64,000 nucleotides of DNA from Jacaranda mimosifolia (lineage: Eukaryota > Streptophyta > Magnoliopsida > Lamiales > Bignoniaceae), in assembly GCA_018894105.1 (NCBI GenBank), contig CM032118.1:30484690-30548689 (forward strand), in the 5' to 3' direction. The position numbers were made by a program, and so were the translations under genes. This document shows, one piece after another, positions 1 to 11,809 of this stretch (within the stretch, counting starts at the first letter, position 1; each line of letters starts with the position of its first letter). The notes under the pieces were generated by a model. That model searched no databases. It had not been told where the DNA came from and worked only from the letters and a program-made list of their open reading frames with translations.

Positions 1-2040
1 ATTTTCCGTCTTATTACGTATGAGTTTATCATATTATGGGATTATTTATAATTACGAAACAATGAGAATCTTTTTATAATTATGTCAAATCTCAAAGGGT
101 GTGGTTGTAATTCAACCCCAATAAACCAAAAGAACAAGGAAAGGAAGTAATACGTAGATGCATGGAGACCAACACAAAGGTTGAAAAAGAGAGATGTCCT
201 TGCTAAGAATTTGACCACATAGATTAAAAAGCAGAAACTGTTAAAGTACTAGAGTGAGAAATGAGAAAATGGGATTTGAATGAGAACCTCAATAACTTAT
301 AAAGGAGCTTCTACCTTTACTGCTTGGGACGCTAGTGTAAACATCGCGACACACAATCAAAGAGTTATGGAAGAAAATCTTTTGTATGATTTGCAATTGA
401 CATTAATTACTTCTTCAAGTATAAAAACAATACTAGTCTTAGATTTAATGAAATGGCGGATTCCACCCATGATGACGTAGCATTTTCAAATCCTGACAAG
501 TCAATCATTCTAAGGTTGACAATTGACACCAAATATAAATATTCATATTTATTCCAACCTATAAGGTATGCATACGATATTCCTCAAATATTTTCTTTTC
601 AAGTTCTCTCTTAGTTCGAAATATTTTTTTTTGTGCATTTGACTTATTTGAATATTTGAGGACTTTCATTGAGATCTCTCTTGAGTCTTGACGATTCAAA
701 TGACCTTCTTATGTTAAGTTTTAGATTTCTTAAATTAGTTACACAATCTCATAGACTTGGGTAGAGCTCGACTGAAGAAATCAATCCAAAGCCATATCCC
801 ATTTCATGAAATTTTAGGATAAAGAGTTTTTTTTTTTTTTTTAACAGAGGATAAAGAGTTTATTTTCAGCGAATTTTGGGCAATATTTGCTTACGTTTCT
901 CCAGAACGGCGGCGTTCCGAGGAAACACTCCCAAAAATGTCATCAACTTTTGGGGATTGATTTTACTATTCTAATCCCCCAAAAGCCCTTCTCTTCCACC
1001 CATATAACCATCCCCACCCCCTCCCTTATTTTGCATTCTCCCACAAAATCTGCCAAATGCAAATTTTGTCTCCCCTCTCTCTCTCTCTCATCTATATTAA
1101 ATATATAAATATTTATATAATAAAATATAAAAATTTTACATATATAAATCATCAAATACAAATTATTTACATAGAAAAAAATATCTAAATAAAAAATATA
1201 TATTATTTACTAATAAATAAAAATATATAAAAAATTATGTTATAAAAAAAATATAATAAGATGTCTATGAAATATATGTACAATAAAAATATAATAAATA
1301 AATGTAGAAAAAAATATATTTGTAATAAAAATACTTATTTTATATATAAATAAAATATTGGTATATAATATAAATACATATATATTAAAAAAATCATTTT
1401 AAATAAAAAAAGAATCCAGATTATAAATATAATATAATACAATATATGATAAAAAATGTTCTATATAAAATCAATATATATTACGATTTTATAAATAATA
1501 AATTTATATATCCAATATCACATCCAATCATTATATATAACACAATCACATCCAATCATTATATATATATCTAATATATTTTATTATTATCCTTACAATT
1601 AAAAAAATCAATTCAAATTCATTTTCACCCCCAAACACCAACACAAAAGTAATGATGTGACATCTACATTAAAAAAATGCTCCCTAAAAAACATAACCAC
1701 CCATATCAAAATTTCCAAACTCCATTTTTTACAACAATAACCAAACATCAATCACATTTTTCAACTTTCATTTCACATTCTCCCACAATTCTTTTATTAT
1801 TCATTCTCCCAAAACACACAATAAATATATAATAAAATCAAACATAAAATATATCCAAACACTACCTTGACATTTCCATCCTTTTGGTTACTACTACGGA
1901 CCAACAATTAGGTTTGGTCCCTCCAAGGCCAAAGAGAGGTCCAAAACAAACAACGAGTCATCCCACTTTATGACCGCAAAACACCAGCGCACGTCTCAAG
2001 CTCTTTTTAATTCTGAAATTCAAATTCATACTTTATTAGG
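1..2040. other. AT-rich intergenic DNA, no gene seen
   Basis: No coding exon with protein-like composition is visible. Positions about 1,090-1,860 are extremely AT-rich, with many short TATA and AAATA runs, and the stretch around 1,640-1,860 is C/A-biased. The short ORFs here are open only by chance in low-complexity sequence. A (CT)n run lies at about 1,072-1,088. The last few hundred bases probably contain the promoter of the SNARE-like locus downstream, but I cannot place its start. Confidence 0.5.
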
Positions 2041-2430
2041 AACATAAGTTGTAGTGCATTATAAAAATTGGAGCAGTGATTTGTGGTGTGAAGGTGCGTG
2101 GAGAAGGCAAGGATTGGGGCGGACAAATTTCACCGGTAGCTGGTGGTGTCATCTGCCACGTCCCACTGAAAACTGCTCTCGAAACTCAGTCGATCGATAA
2201 GGCACACTATTCTCTATTCACTGTGTCCGTTGACTCGTAAAATTCCACTCTTCGGATCACAATTCCAACGAGAGGGTAAATCAAATGTTCCTCAATTTAT
2301 CCTGCGATTATAGGGTTTTGGTTATACCAAGATATATTCAAGCGAATATGAAGTCAATTGTTTTGGTGCTGGGCCTTTTTATATGCCGTGTATGTTTCAA
2401 TTTTTGTGGTGGAATGCTCGATCACTTTAA

Positions 2431-2514
2431 TCTTAGATGTGTTTCTTGCGCAATTATGGCTTGAATAAGTGGTCTTAGATGTGTTTCTTGCGCAATTATG
2501 GCTTGAATTATTGG
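2431..2514. repeat. 42-bp tandem duplication
   Basis: A 42-bp unit beginning TCTTAGATGTG at 2,431 is repeated at 2,473 with only a few changes near its end. It lies upstream of the first recognisable coding exon of the SNARE-like locus, in what would be its 5' untranslated or intron region. Confidence 0.85.
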
Positions 2515-4044
2515 TCTAGACATGGAATTTTCTTGGAATTTGTTGTATCTATCTGTGTTTGGTAGAATTTCGAATCTCTATGCTGCATATAATGATTTGC
2601 TGTTGCCTAATTTCTCAAATGTTATGGATAGCCTTTGTGCCATTGTTTTAACTGAATTAAGCCTATTTCATGTTACAAATGGCTACAGAACATATTCTTT
2701 CTTGTTTTGAGTACTATTGGAATTAACGGAAGGTTTTAATTCAGATAGATGACAGTTTTCTAATCTTGGAGATCCCGGATTGTTGATTTTCTATTTAATT
2801 TCATTTCCTTGTACTATTAATCTTTTATATGCACCTGATAGTTTGAAATTACTTTTGCAAATTGCAAATGGATGAAATTTGAGGCCTTTCTCATCTTGTT
2901 ACAATCATGTTAGTAACGGGACTTCAAATAACACAGGCGTGTTGGATAGCATGTTCCCTTTTGAATTAACTTCTATTATCAGAAGGTTATTATTTTTATT
3001 CTGTTTGCTAAAGTGACTCAATTTTTGAAAAATTTATCATCCAATTGATCAGTACGGCGGCTTTTAGAGATTCGTGGGTGAGGGAGTACAATGAAGCTGT
3101 CAAACTTGCTGATGATATCACTAACATGATATCTGAAAGGGGTTCATTGCCTGGGTCTGGGCCAGAAGCACAGCGGCATTCATATGCCATATGGAGGAAA
3201 ATAACCATATTAGGAACCAGACTGGATAGCCTACAGTCGCTTTTGTCTAAGCAATCTCTGTAAGTTATCTTAATTGAATTTTCTTCAATAAAGATTTCAA
3301 ATGTTGATTAGTTTTCGACTTGCTTCCTTAGAAGTGTATGATTTTTGCAATAAAAATTAAAGAGGTGAAGAAAGAAAATCTGCATATGGTAACATTTATT
3401 AATTAATATTGGACTGCTATGCGCCCAATATAAGTAGCATAATCTGCCGGCTGTGGTCGACACTCAGACCACTCAGGTTGTGATCAAGAGATCTTGTGGC
3501 TGCAACACCACTCTAAACCACTTCATGATTTCATAACTGTGGTCCACGAGTTTTTGGTGCTCAAATGGTGGAGATAGATGTAGCAGGAGCAAGGGTTTGA
3601 GGATGAGAGAGGCTAAAACGGTGTGGTGCAGAGTGAAGATGGAGGAAGAAGGACATCCAATAACAAATAGAGTGCTAAAAAAATCAAATGAAGTATTACC
3701 TGATGTGATGATGATGGGCACGAGAATAAAGGACGAGGGTTCTGGCTAGTTCTCAGGATTTATTTATTTTTTCCTTAATGTTTTAAGTGATAAGTGAAAA
3801 GGGGTGCACGGTAATGGGCTTGGTTTCATGGGAAATTTGTGTTATATGTTATATTGATAAATGGTCTGATTGGCCATCAAAAGTCTGTTTCGTGGCTACT
3901 TCCCTCAATTTAGAATTTGGCACAATGGGCCAACTTGCCTTTTTATATTTTCTTTTAATTGAGAATTACACATTAACAAGTACTATATAATGTTGTATTT
4001 AATTTTAATAAATGTTCTAAGATGTTCTTGCTCTCAAAAATTTA

Positions 4045-5259
4045 GGCTGTGATTGCTTGTGAAGCTTGGCCTCATATTTTGTGTTTTAGAGATTTTGAGG
4101 ATGTTTTGGTGTTTTAGAGATTCATATGACAAATGAGGTTATGATTGGTTGTGAGATCAAACATAGTGATTGTAGTGATGTGATGAGTTGATGGGATGTG
4201 AGGTTGTGATTGGTTGTGAGATTGTTTTTGAAATATGTTTGAGAAATTTGTTTGAAATATGAAGATTATTTTGTGAGTTTTGATTTTTGGATTTGCTTGG
4301 GATTTAAATAGTCAAAAAATATAAATAATTAATAAATATATTAAATTGAAATTTTTTTTGTTCTTCACCACCTTCCATAATATCAAATTAAAAAATTAAA
4401 TCTTCATATTTCAAACAAATTAATTTTGATATATTCTGTAATTAATTGGGTATTTCAAACAAATTAATTTTGATATATTCTGTAATTAATTGGGTAAGGT
4501 GTATTAATTTGATATTATGGAAGGTGGTGAAGAACAAAAAAAATTTCAATTTAATATATTTATTAATTATTTATATTTTTTGACTATTTAAATCCCAAGC
4601 AAATCCAAAAATCAAAACTCACAAAATAATTAATTTGATATTATGGAAGGTGGTGAAGAACAAAAAAAATTTTCAATTTAATATATTTATTAATTATTTA
4701 TATTTTTTGACTATTTAAATCCCAAGCAAATCCAAAAATCAAAACTCACAAAATAATCTTCATATTTCAAACAAATTAATTTTGATATATTCTGTAATTA
4801 ATTGGGTAAGGTGTAATTATATTTTTGGTAAAATATAATTCCGAAAAAAAATAAAAAAAATTGCATGATGTCCAAAATGAGAGCTATTAATCATGTTAAT
4901 TTTTTATATAGTACTTTATTATTGGTAAAACATAAATAAAATTTTTAAAATTCATTTTGGACAAAATAAATTAAAATTTAACAGATAGAATTTTTTTAAT
5001 TTTATAGAGAAAGTGATGATAATAATTGAGGGGGTGGTGATGGTTCAAGGATTGGACTAGATTTTGTCTGTTTGTGTGTGTAGGGAGGGGGGGGGGGGGG
5101 GACGTGAAATGAGATAAGGCAACAGAGGGTGTTTCTGAGACAGCCTTAAAGAATGTCCAAGAGACCTATTTTAAAGTTCTAGAGTCAAGCATGGCCTCTC
5201 TCCTATCTCATGTTTTAAAGACACAAAAATGGGGTTTTACCCCACAAACAATCACTGGC
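4045..5259. mobile_element. Tourist-like DNA element in the first intron of the SNARE pseudogene
   Basis: The element is flanked by TTA on both sides (4,042-4,044 and 5,260-5,262) and has matching inverted ends: GGCTGTGATTGCTTGTG on the left, and GCCAGTGATTGTTTGTG when the right end is read in reverse complement. TTA duplications with short inverted ends fit PIF/Harbinger (Tourist) elements. No transposase is visible. Its interior is rearranged into the inverted and direct repeats listed separately. It makes up more than half of the 2.1-kb intron. Confidence 0.65.
4264..4757. repeat. Nested inverted and tandem repeats (A - A' - A'')
   Basis: Arm A (4,264-4,390) is nearly the exact reverse complement of A' (4,505-4,630), and A' is followed directly by a near-identical direct copy A'' (4,631-4,757). 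A second unit of about 50 bp beginning near CATATTTCAAACAAATT occurs at about 4,404, 4,451 and 4,763. A transcript through this intron could fold into a long hairpin of about 125 bp with a loop of about 115 bases. Confidence 0.85.
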
Positions 5260-6599
5260 TTATATTTTGCTGCTCTTATGCTTCTGCTCCCATTCTGTGT
5301 GACTTGGGACCTAGAACACAGTTCTTTTTATTAACAATATATTATCCTTGCCACGCTTTTTGATCCTGCTTCTTGTACGCAGGACTGAAAAAGAAATGAA
5401 TCGTTGTAAGGACATGGTTTGAGATAAAAAGTAAACCAGATGGCTTCCACATTGAACATGTCAAACTTTGCAAATAGATACAGCTTACTTGAGCCAGAAA
5501 TAAAGCCTGTTGATGCCATGAGCAGAGCAAGTGGTCTTGATGGCATTGTTGGTCTTCAAAGACAAATCAAGAAAGGCTAGTTGCTATATCTTTGAACTTG
5601 AACTTTATTTGCTTTTCTTTTCATAATTTATGATTTAGCTTTTTGTGTTTGTCTTACTTTTTAATTTAATCGCAGAACAAGATGAAGGTCTTGAGAAATT
5701 GGAGGAGACAGTAATAACCACCAAACATATTGTGTTGGCAGTGAATGAAGAGCTTGATCTACATACCAGACTAATTGTGAGTTTTCTAGTTTGTGCTTCA
5801 TATTTAACATGCCTACTTTTGTTATGTCCTGAAATTAAGTTGTTTGTGATTCATAAATGTGCACGTCTATCATGGTGAGCTTCATGTCTGTTTGTTTGCC
5901 GGATAATCTGGATGAACATGTTGAGGTGACAGACTCCAGATTACAGGTGATAGTTATTTCTACTAACATTTTCTCAAATCCTAGTTTAAATGGTGTGTAA
6001 CATTTTGGTACAATCTTTTATGATCATTTTAGGTGAAACTCTTATAGTATGTTGATCTTCATAGTACAAGATCAACATCTGAAAGTAATACTCAAAGGTG
6101 GAAGAAGTCATTCCTTATCTACTATGAGAAAGATAGATTTTTTTTAAATTTTTTTTTTTTTAAATTTAAGCAAAAGGAGTGGGTCTGGAGAGCCACCTTT
6201 AAGAGAGATTCATATGATGATTGATGCTTTGGGTGGGACTTCCAATTTTCATCGTCTCCAAATCAATAAATATGCTTCTAAAATATGATCAGTTATCATG
6301 ATGCCATCTTGATATATTATTAATGGCAATCATAAGTTAGGTACACTGAGGCATTTCCTTGCTTGGCATCCTTGGTCATTTCTGAATCTGCACCTGTCTT
6401 AAATCTTTCTTCTGCTAGGAATTTGACTTGCATTCTTTCATTTGTTTTCTCCTAATGAAAACAGCGAGTGCAGAGGAGGCTTGCAATATTGAATAAACAA
6501 ACAAAAAGTGGCTGCTCCTGCTTGTCCCTGCTGTTATCGATTGTAGGGATCGTTGTGTTGGTCGCTGTTGCATATATGCTAATCAAATACTTGTAATAT

Positions 6600-9300
6600 A
6601 TGAAGAATGGAATTGGAACTTTTTATCGTCTTTGTGTCTTGGCTTGAATATTTCTGTTTCTAGTGATGAAGAAAAAAGGGAGGCACAAAGCCTTTTGTAT
6701 CTCTCCCTTAAATTTCAGCTTTGCCGTTCTTTGCCCTATTGTGGTGTTTTCCACATCCTTTTATGTATGTGTAATGACATTATGTGACTGCCAAAACTAA
6801 CTTTCTGTGCAATTGTTGTAAACCCTATGTTGAATCTTTTTACCTTTGAATGAGAAAAGCGTATTTTGTTGAATGGGAAATACTTGTCATGTTTGATTTG
6901 TATTGTTAACTAATATTAATTTGTTTTGTGTGTTTTACCTATACTGCAGCCAGAAACTCTTGACAATGCGAAGGTTTGTGATGGAGTATGAGGATTGCTT
7001 TTCTTATATCTTATAGACCTGTAGACTGCCACGTGAATAAAAAATACTACTTCAGAATTAGCTTATTTTGCCATCCCACCAGTAATATTTTCTTCTTGTA
7101 TACGGTTGGTTGCAAAATTTAGGACGAAAAGATATTGAGCTACCACTATGTCTATTTTATAAATATGGTATAAGTTTTTAAAAACTTTTCTATCTTAATC
7201 AATTAAAAAAGTGGCTCGATTTTTGTTCGAAACCTTTAAGGACTTGAGAGAGAAAGGTGTATTTGTCTTTACATATTGTCAGGCCTCGTTTACTTTATGT
7301 TATGAAACAAGAAATAATTGATGAGATAAAAATGAAATGAGCTATAAGGTTAAATAATCAAATAGATATCGTGTATACTTCATAAAATTATTCAAAAGAT
7401 AAATACTTTATTATATCTATAGTACATATTTTACCATTTTTTTTTTATCCCAAAAATTTAAAAATATCCTATTATGAGTGTTAAATAATTCAACACTACT
7501 CATTAGTAAATCCAAACTTTTTATAATTGATAAAATTTTTATACTTTTGCCAAATAAATTAATAATTTAAATAAAACAAAATTTTGAGTTTATTTAAGTA
7601 AATGTAATTGTTCACGAACTTGAATAGTTTAATTGTATTTTATTTTTACCTCAAACTCCACGGTATAGTTAATTTTATTTTTATTATATTAAAGTAAATT
7701 AATTTAATTTTTAAAATTTTCTAATCAAATTAATAATTTAAATAAAATAAATTTTGTCCACAAATTTAAATAGCTTAATTGAATTTTATTTTACCCCACA
7801 CTCCATGATATAGTTAATTTTACTTTTATTATATTCAAGTAAAATTATAAAACATAAACACGCACTATGGTTTTGAAAATAAATGACTCTTACGTACTTT
7901 AAAATTTTTGTTATATGAACAAATTATATTATTTTCTGTGTATAAAAGTGTAGATAAGTAATTATTGATAATATTTAATTATTCTCTTATGATATTTTGA
8001 TATTTAAGGAGTGGAGGTTCCCTCTATACAATTTTAAATTTTGATTTATATATTTTGAAATATATTTAACATATAAAAAAGGTGCAATATAACTGAAATC
8101 TATATTTGCGAATAAAATATAATATTATTTCTCATGTATAGAACTAGAATAATATTACTTTTTTTAAAGAGGACATGGCTTTTGGATCAGTTGTTGTCGA
8201 AAATAGATCGTATACAAAAAAGTTAGAGCTTGTTTACTTTGCACGATTGTGCATAATTGATGTATAATACAGTGTAATTAAATGCATGATTGGCATAATT
8301 AAAACCCTTAATTAATAAAAATTTTGGTCTTCTAAAGTGTTGGAATTATGTATCACACCCCCTTGGTGTGATTGATAATTATGAGTTTAGAAGCATTAGG
8401 ATTAATATGACAAAATTGTCATGCTATTTTTTTCACATTGTTGTTGTTTTCTATAGGTACTTATATATATTTTTATATATAAAGGCATGTGACTATTTAA
8501 ATATATGATTTAATTAATTAATATGTACACATCACTGAGACTTGATTTATATAACTAAGTTTTTCAGAGAATACTAAATTATTTGCACAATCAAACTTAT
8601 ATTTATATCACCTTTTATACAATATTTATCTAAAAAAGTTTTTTATATAAAAAATATTTCTTCCATGGTAATAAAATTTCATAATTATTTTTTTTATAAA
8701 TTAAAAAATAAACAATATTTTTTTCAAATATAAATCTAAATTTACTTTTGTACAATTACAAACTAATATCCATACTCATATCAAACAAAAGATAGTTTAA
8801 TTTGTAAAATAAATGTAAGGTTTTATAAAATTTGAAAGCTGATTATTTTTTCAAAATACAAATCAACATTTTTTTAGGTATTGATAAATTATAAACTATT
8901 AAGAAAAAAATAAGAATAAGTCACTACATAACAACATATATTTAAAATATTTTAATAAAGATAATTGAATTATTAAAAAAAATAAAGATAAAATTGATAT
9001 TTCATATATTGATCATAAATTACAATTCAAATTATATTAAGATTATGATATCCAAACTATAATCCAAATAAGCAAACAAAATATTAAATAATAATATATT
9101 TTTTAAATAATAAATTTTACACTTATCAATCACATCTAATAAAAACGAATCCGTAGCACCCAAAGTATCTCTCATTGGAAATTGCAATCTCATTCTACCT
9201 TATTTCTACCTTTTTAAACAATCGGAAACCGTTTTAAAATAAACGGGCTTTTTATTTTTAAAAAACTCGACATCGGGCTCGGTCGGTCCATCCTTTTAAT
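6600..9300. repeat. AT-rich intergenic DNA with a ~171-bp imperfect tandem repeat
   Basis: There is no gene between the SNARE pseudogene and TAF6. An imperfect direct repeat of period about 171 bp is seen at about 7,560-7,840: both copies share TAATAATTTAAATAAA and, further on, CTCCA followed by TATAGTTAATTTTA. Phrases such as CTCGTTTACTTTATG (about 7,288) and CTTGTTTACTTTGCAC (about 8,230) resemble MITE ends, but I could not pair them with convincing partners or duplications. Confidence 0.55.
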
Positions 9301-9466
9301 TCAGCCCCTTCTCAATATAAAACAACGGCAGAAACCTGCTGAAAATAAAACTCAACCCTAACATACTTTACCATACGCGAGAAGATTGAAATTGAGTATG
9401 ATATCAACAATTATACATACTCAAACATAGTAATCTAAATCTTTGAAAAAATTTAGGAATTTGAAG

Positions 9467-11773
9467 ATGAGCATAGTACCGAAAGAAACAATTGAGGTGA
9501 TAGCGCAGAGCATAGGCATCACTAATTTATCCCCCGATGTCCTGCCTGCTTTAGCCGCCGATGTAGAGTACCGCGTTCGCGAAATCATGCAGGTGTTGTT
9601 TCCTATTCAATCTTTTCTAATCAAATATCTTGCTTTTTTCTGTAGTTTTATGAGCTATTTTTCGAATTTACAGTTCTGTGCCTGTAAAGATTTTACATGT
9701 GTTTGCTTTTCGAATTTGTTATAGGAAGCTATCAAATGCATGCGGCATTCGCGGAGAACTACTTTAACTACCGACGACGTCGACAGTGCGCTTGGCTTAA
9801 GAAATGTCGAGGTAATTTTTTTTTTTTGTTCTCCTGCCATTAGTTTATTTTATTTTGTTATGTGTGTGCGCGCGCGCACGCGTAGAATTATGTTCGCTGG
9901 TTGTTGGTTTTGATAATTGTGTAAGTCATTCAGCCGATATATGGGTTTGCATCTGGAGATCCATTGCGGTTCAAAAGAGCTGCAGGACACAAGGATTTGT
10001 TCTATATTGAAGAAAAGGATGTGGAATTCAAGGAGGTATGCAAATTGCACTATATGTTCCAGAATTTCAGCAGCAGTTATAGTATTAAAATAATTGCATA
10101 TTTTGGTTTGATGCACTTTAGGTGATTGAAGCTTCTCTACCTAAGGCCCCATTAGACGCTGCAGTGGTTGCTCACTGGTTAGCAATTGAAGGAGTCCAAC
10201 CTGCTATTCCAGAAAATCCTCCTCCTGAAGCTCTTCAGAGTATGCATGATCTTGCTTAATATATCTCAATGCTAGAACGCATGCCATATGCGCATACACT
10301 GAATAATGATAGATAAGCTTTTCTGTATTCCAATCCTGGAATTAGTTCACTCTTTTAACCCTTTTGCTGCTGGAAGAATCTAACACGTCTGAGTGTCAAG
10401 CCTATAGGATTCTTTGTGTTTTTCAGGATCCAAGTTTAATTTCATGAACTGATGAGTTCTTTTATATGCCAGTGCTTTCACTGCCTCCTGATAACAGAAA
10501 AACTGAATTCAAAGAGGACGGAGTACCTGTTGACATTAAATTACCTATTAAGCATGTACTTTCTCGGGAACTTCAGGTACTGAAGACAGTTTTATGTGCT
10601 TTCCTTTATGCCAACAAAGAACACACTGCAGCTAATGGTTTTTTGGCTGGCGGTGCAGCTTTACTTTGAGAAAATCACTGAGTTGACTGTGAGTAAATCA
10701 GAGTCCCCTCTGTTTAAAGAAGCATTAGTGAGCTTGGCAACTGATTCAGGAATTCATCCCTTAGTTCCTTACTTCACATTTTTTGTTGCTGATGAGGTAA
10801 ATTTAAGTGATTTCTGATCTAGACTAGCAATAGTACTGGGTGATGAACATCAATCTGTAACAATGGCAGGTTTCTCGAAGCTTGAATAATTTTTCTCTCC
10901 TTTTTGCTTTGATGCGTCTTGTCTGGAGCCTTCTCCGAAATCCACATATACACATTGAGCCATATGTAAGTTATTTTTGTGTTTGTTCCCTTTTCAGTGT
11001 CCTTTTGCCTGGTTGTACTTGTTGAAAATCAGCCCTTTGCCCTTCTTCAATAAAATGGAGTAGTAGGATCAATTACTTGTGTTGCTTAAGTTATGATTGT
11101 CCTGACATATTAAAGTGCAGTTTATGATGACTATGACTTCTTGTTTGGCTGATAAATAGGTTTCTGCTTTCAAATTTACCTATTCAGAATTGACTTCCAG
11201 TAAACATTTTTCTGTCAAGTAAATTTAATCGAAGTCAATTTTGGAGTGGCGAATCCAATTCAAAATTTATGTTTCAAGAGTGTAATTTCTAATGTCTGCG
11301 TCTGGCTTTTAATTAGCTGCACCAATTAATGCCCTCGGTGATGACGTGCCTGGTTGCTAAAAGACTCGGAAATAAATTCTCTGACAACCACTGGGATCTT
11401 AGGAATTTCACTGCTAATCTGGTGGCATCAATATGCAAGAGGTGAGAATCTTCATATTTTACTTGCAACTATGTAGTATATGAATTAGATATGACTTGTT
11501 GGCTATCTTTCGCTTATCTAGTAGAAGTGAAGGCATATCAGGCCACTTTACCATGCTTCTGATGGTAGATCTGCATCTTAATTAAAATTTAATGTCATTG
11601 TACGTTTGTACTGTTGCAGATTTGGCCATGTTTATCACAGTCTCCAGCCACGTGTGACCAGGACGTTGCTGCATGCTTTCTTGGACCCATCAAAAGCTCT
11701 CCCTCAACATTATGGTGCTATTCAAGGGCTAGCTGCCCTTGGGCCTAACGTGGTATTTCTTGCTTCCTCCTTC

Positions 11774-11809
<36 letters not shown>

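Larger units (their letters stand above)
3054..6596 (+). pseudogene. Syntaxin of plants SYP51/SYP52-like Qc-SNARE, broken copy
   Basis: SYP51/52 are Qc-SNAREs of the trans-Golgi network, prevacuolar compartment and vacuole; this copy covers the family from end to end. Exon-like blocks are 3,054-3,259 (N-terminal helix, DSWVREYNEAVKLADDI), 5,383-5,575, about 5,676-5,773 (EQDEGLEKLEETV), 5,902-5,946 (start of the SNARE helix end, HVEVTDSRLQ) and 6,465-6,596 (GCSCLSLLLSIVGIVVLV, the C-terminal membrane anchor, then KYL and TAA). Lesions: the expected start ATG is ACG at 3,054. The second block shifts frame after MNRCKDMV at about 5,419 and then meets an in-frame TAA. Its donor at 5,576 is GC. 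The acceptor before 5,902 reads CG instead of AG. Several Arg codons have become Trp, Cys or His, as expected from CpG decay. An ACG start or alternative splicing cannot be excluded, but several independent defects make a full-length protein very unlikely. Confidence 0.85.

Noticed and set aside
943..1161. Overlapping ORFs on both strands near 0.9-1.16 kb
   Set aside because: Low-complexity CT and AT composition, no protein family resemblance, and no splice context.
3473..3721. 82-codon minus-strand ORF in the SNARE intron
   Set aside because: No recognisable motif; it lies inside an intron of a plus-strand locus and looks like chance.
8226..9085. Possible MITE between CTTGTTTACTTTG and AAATAAGCAAACAA
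   Set aside because: The ends match only weakly and no target duplication could be found.
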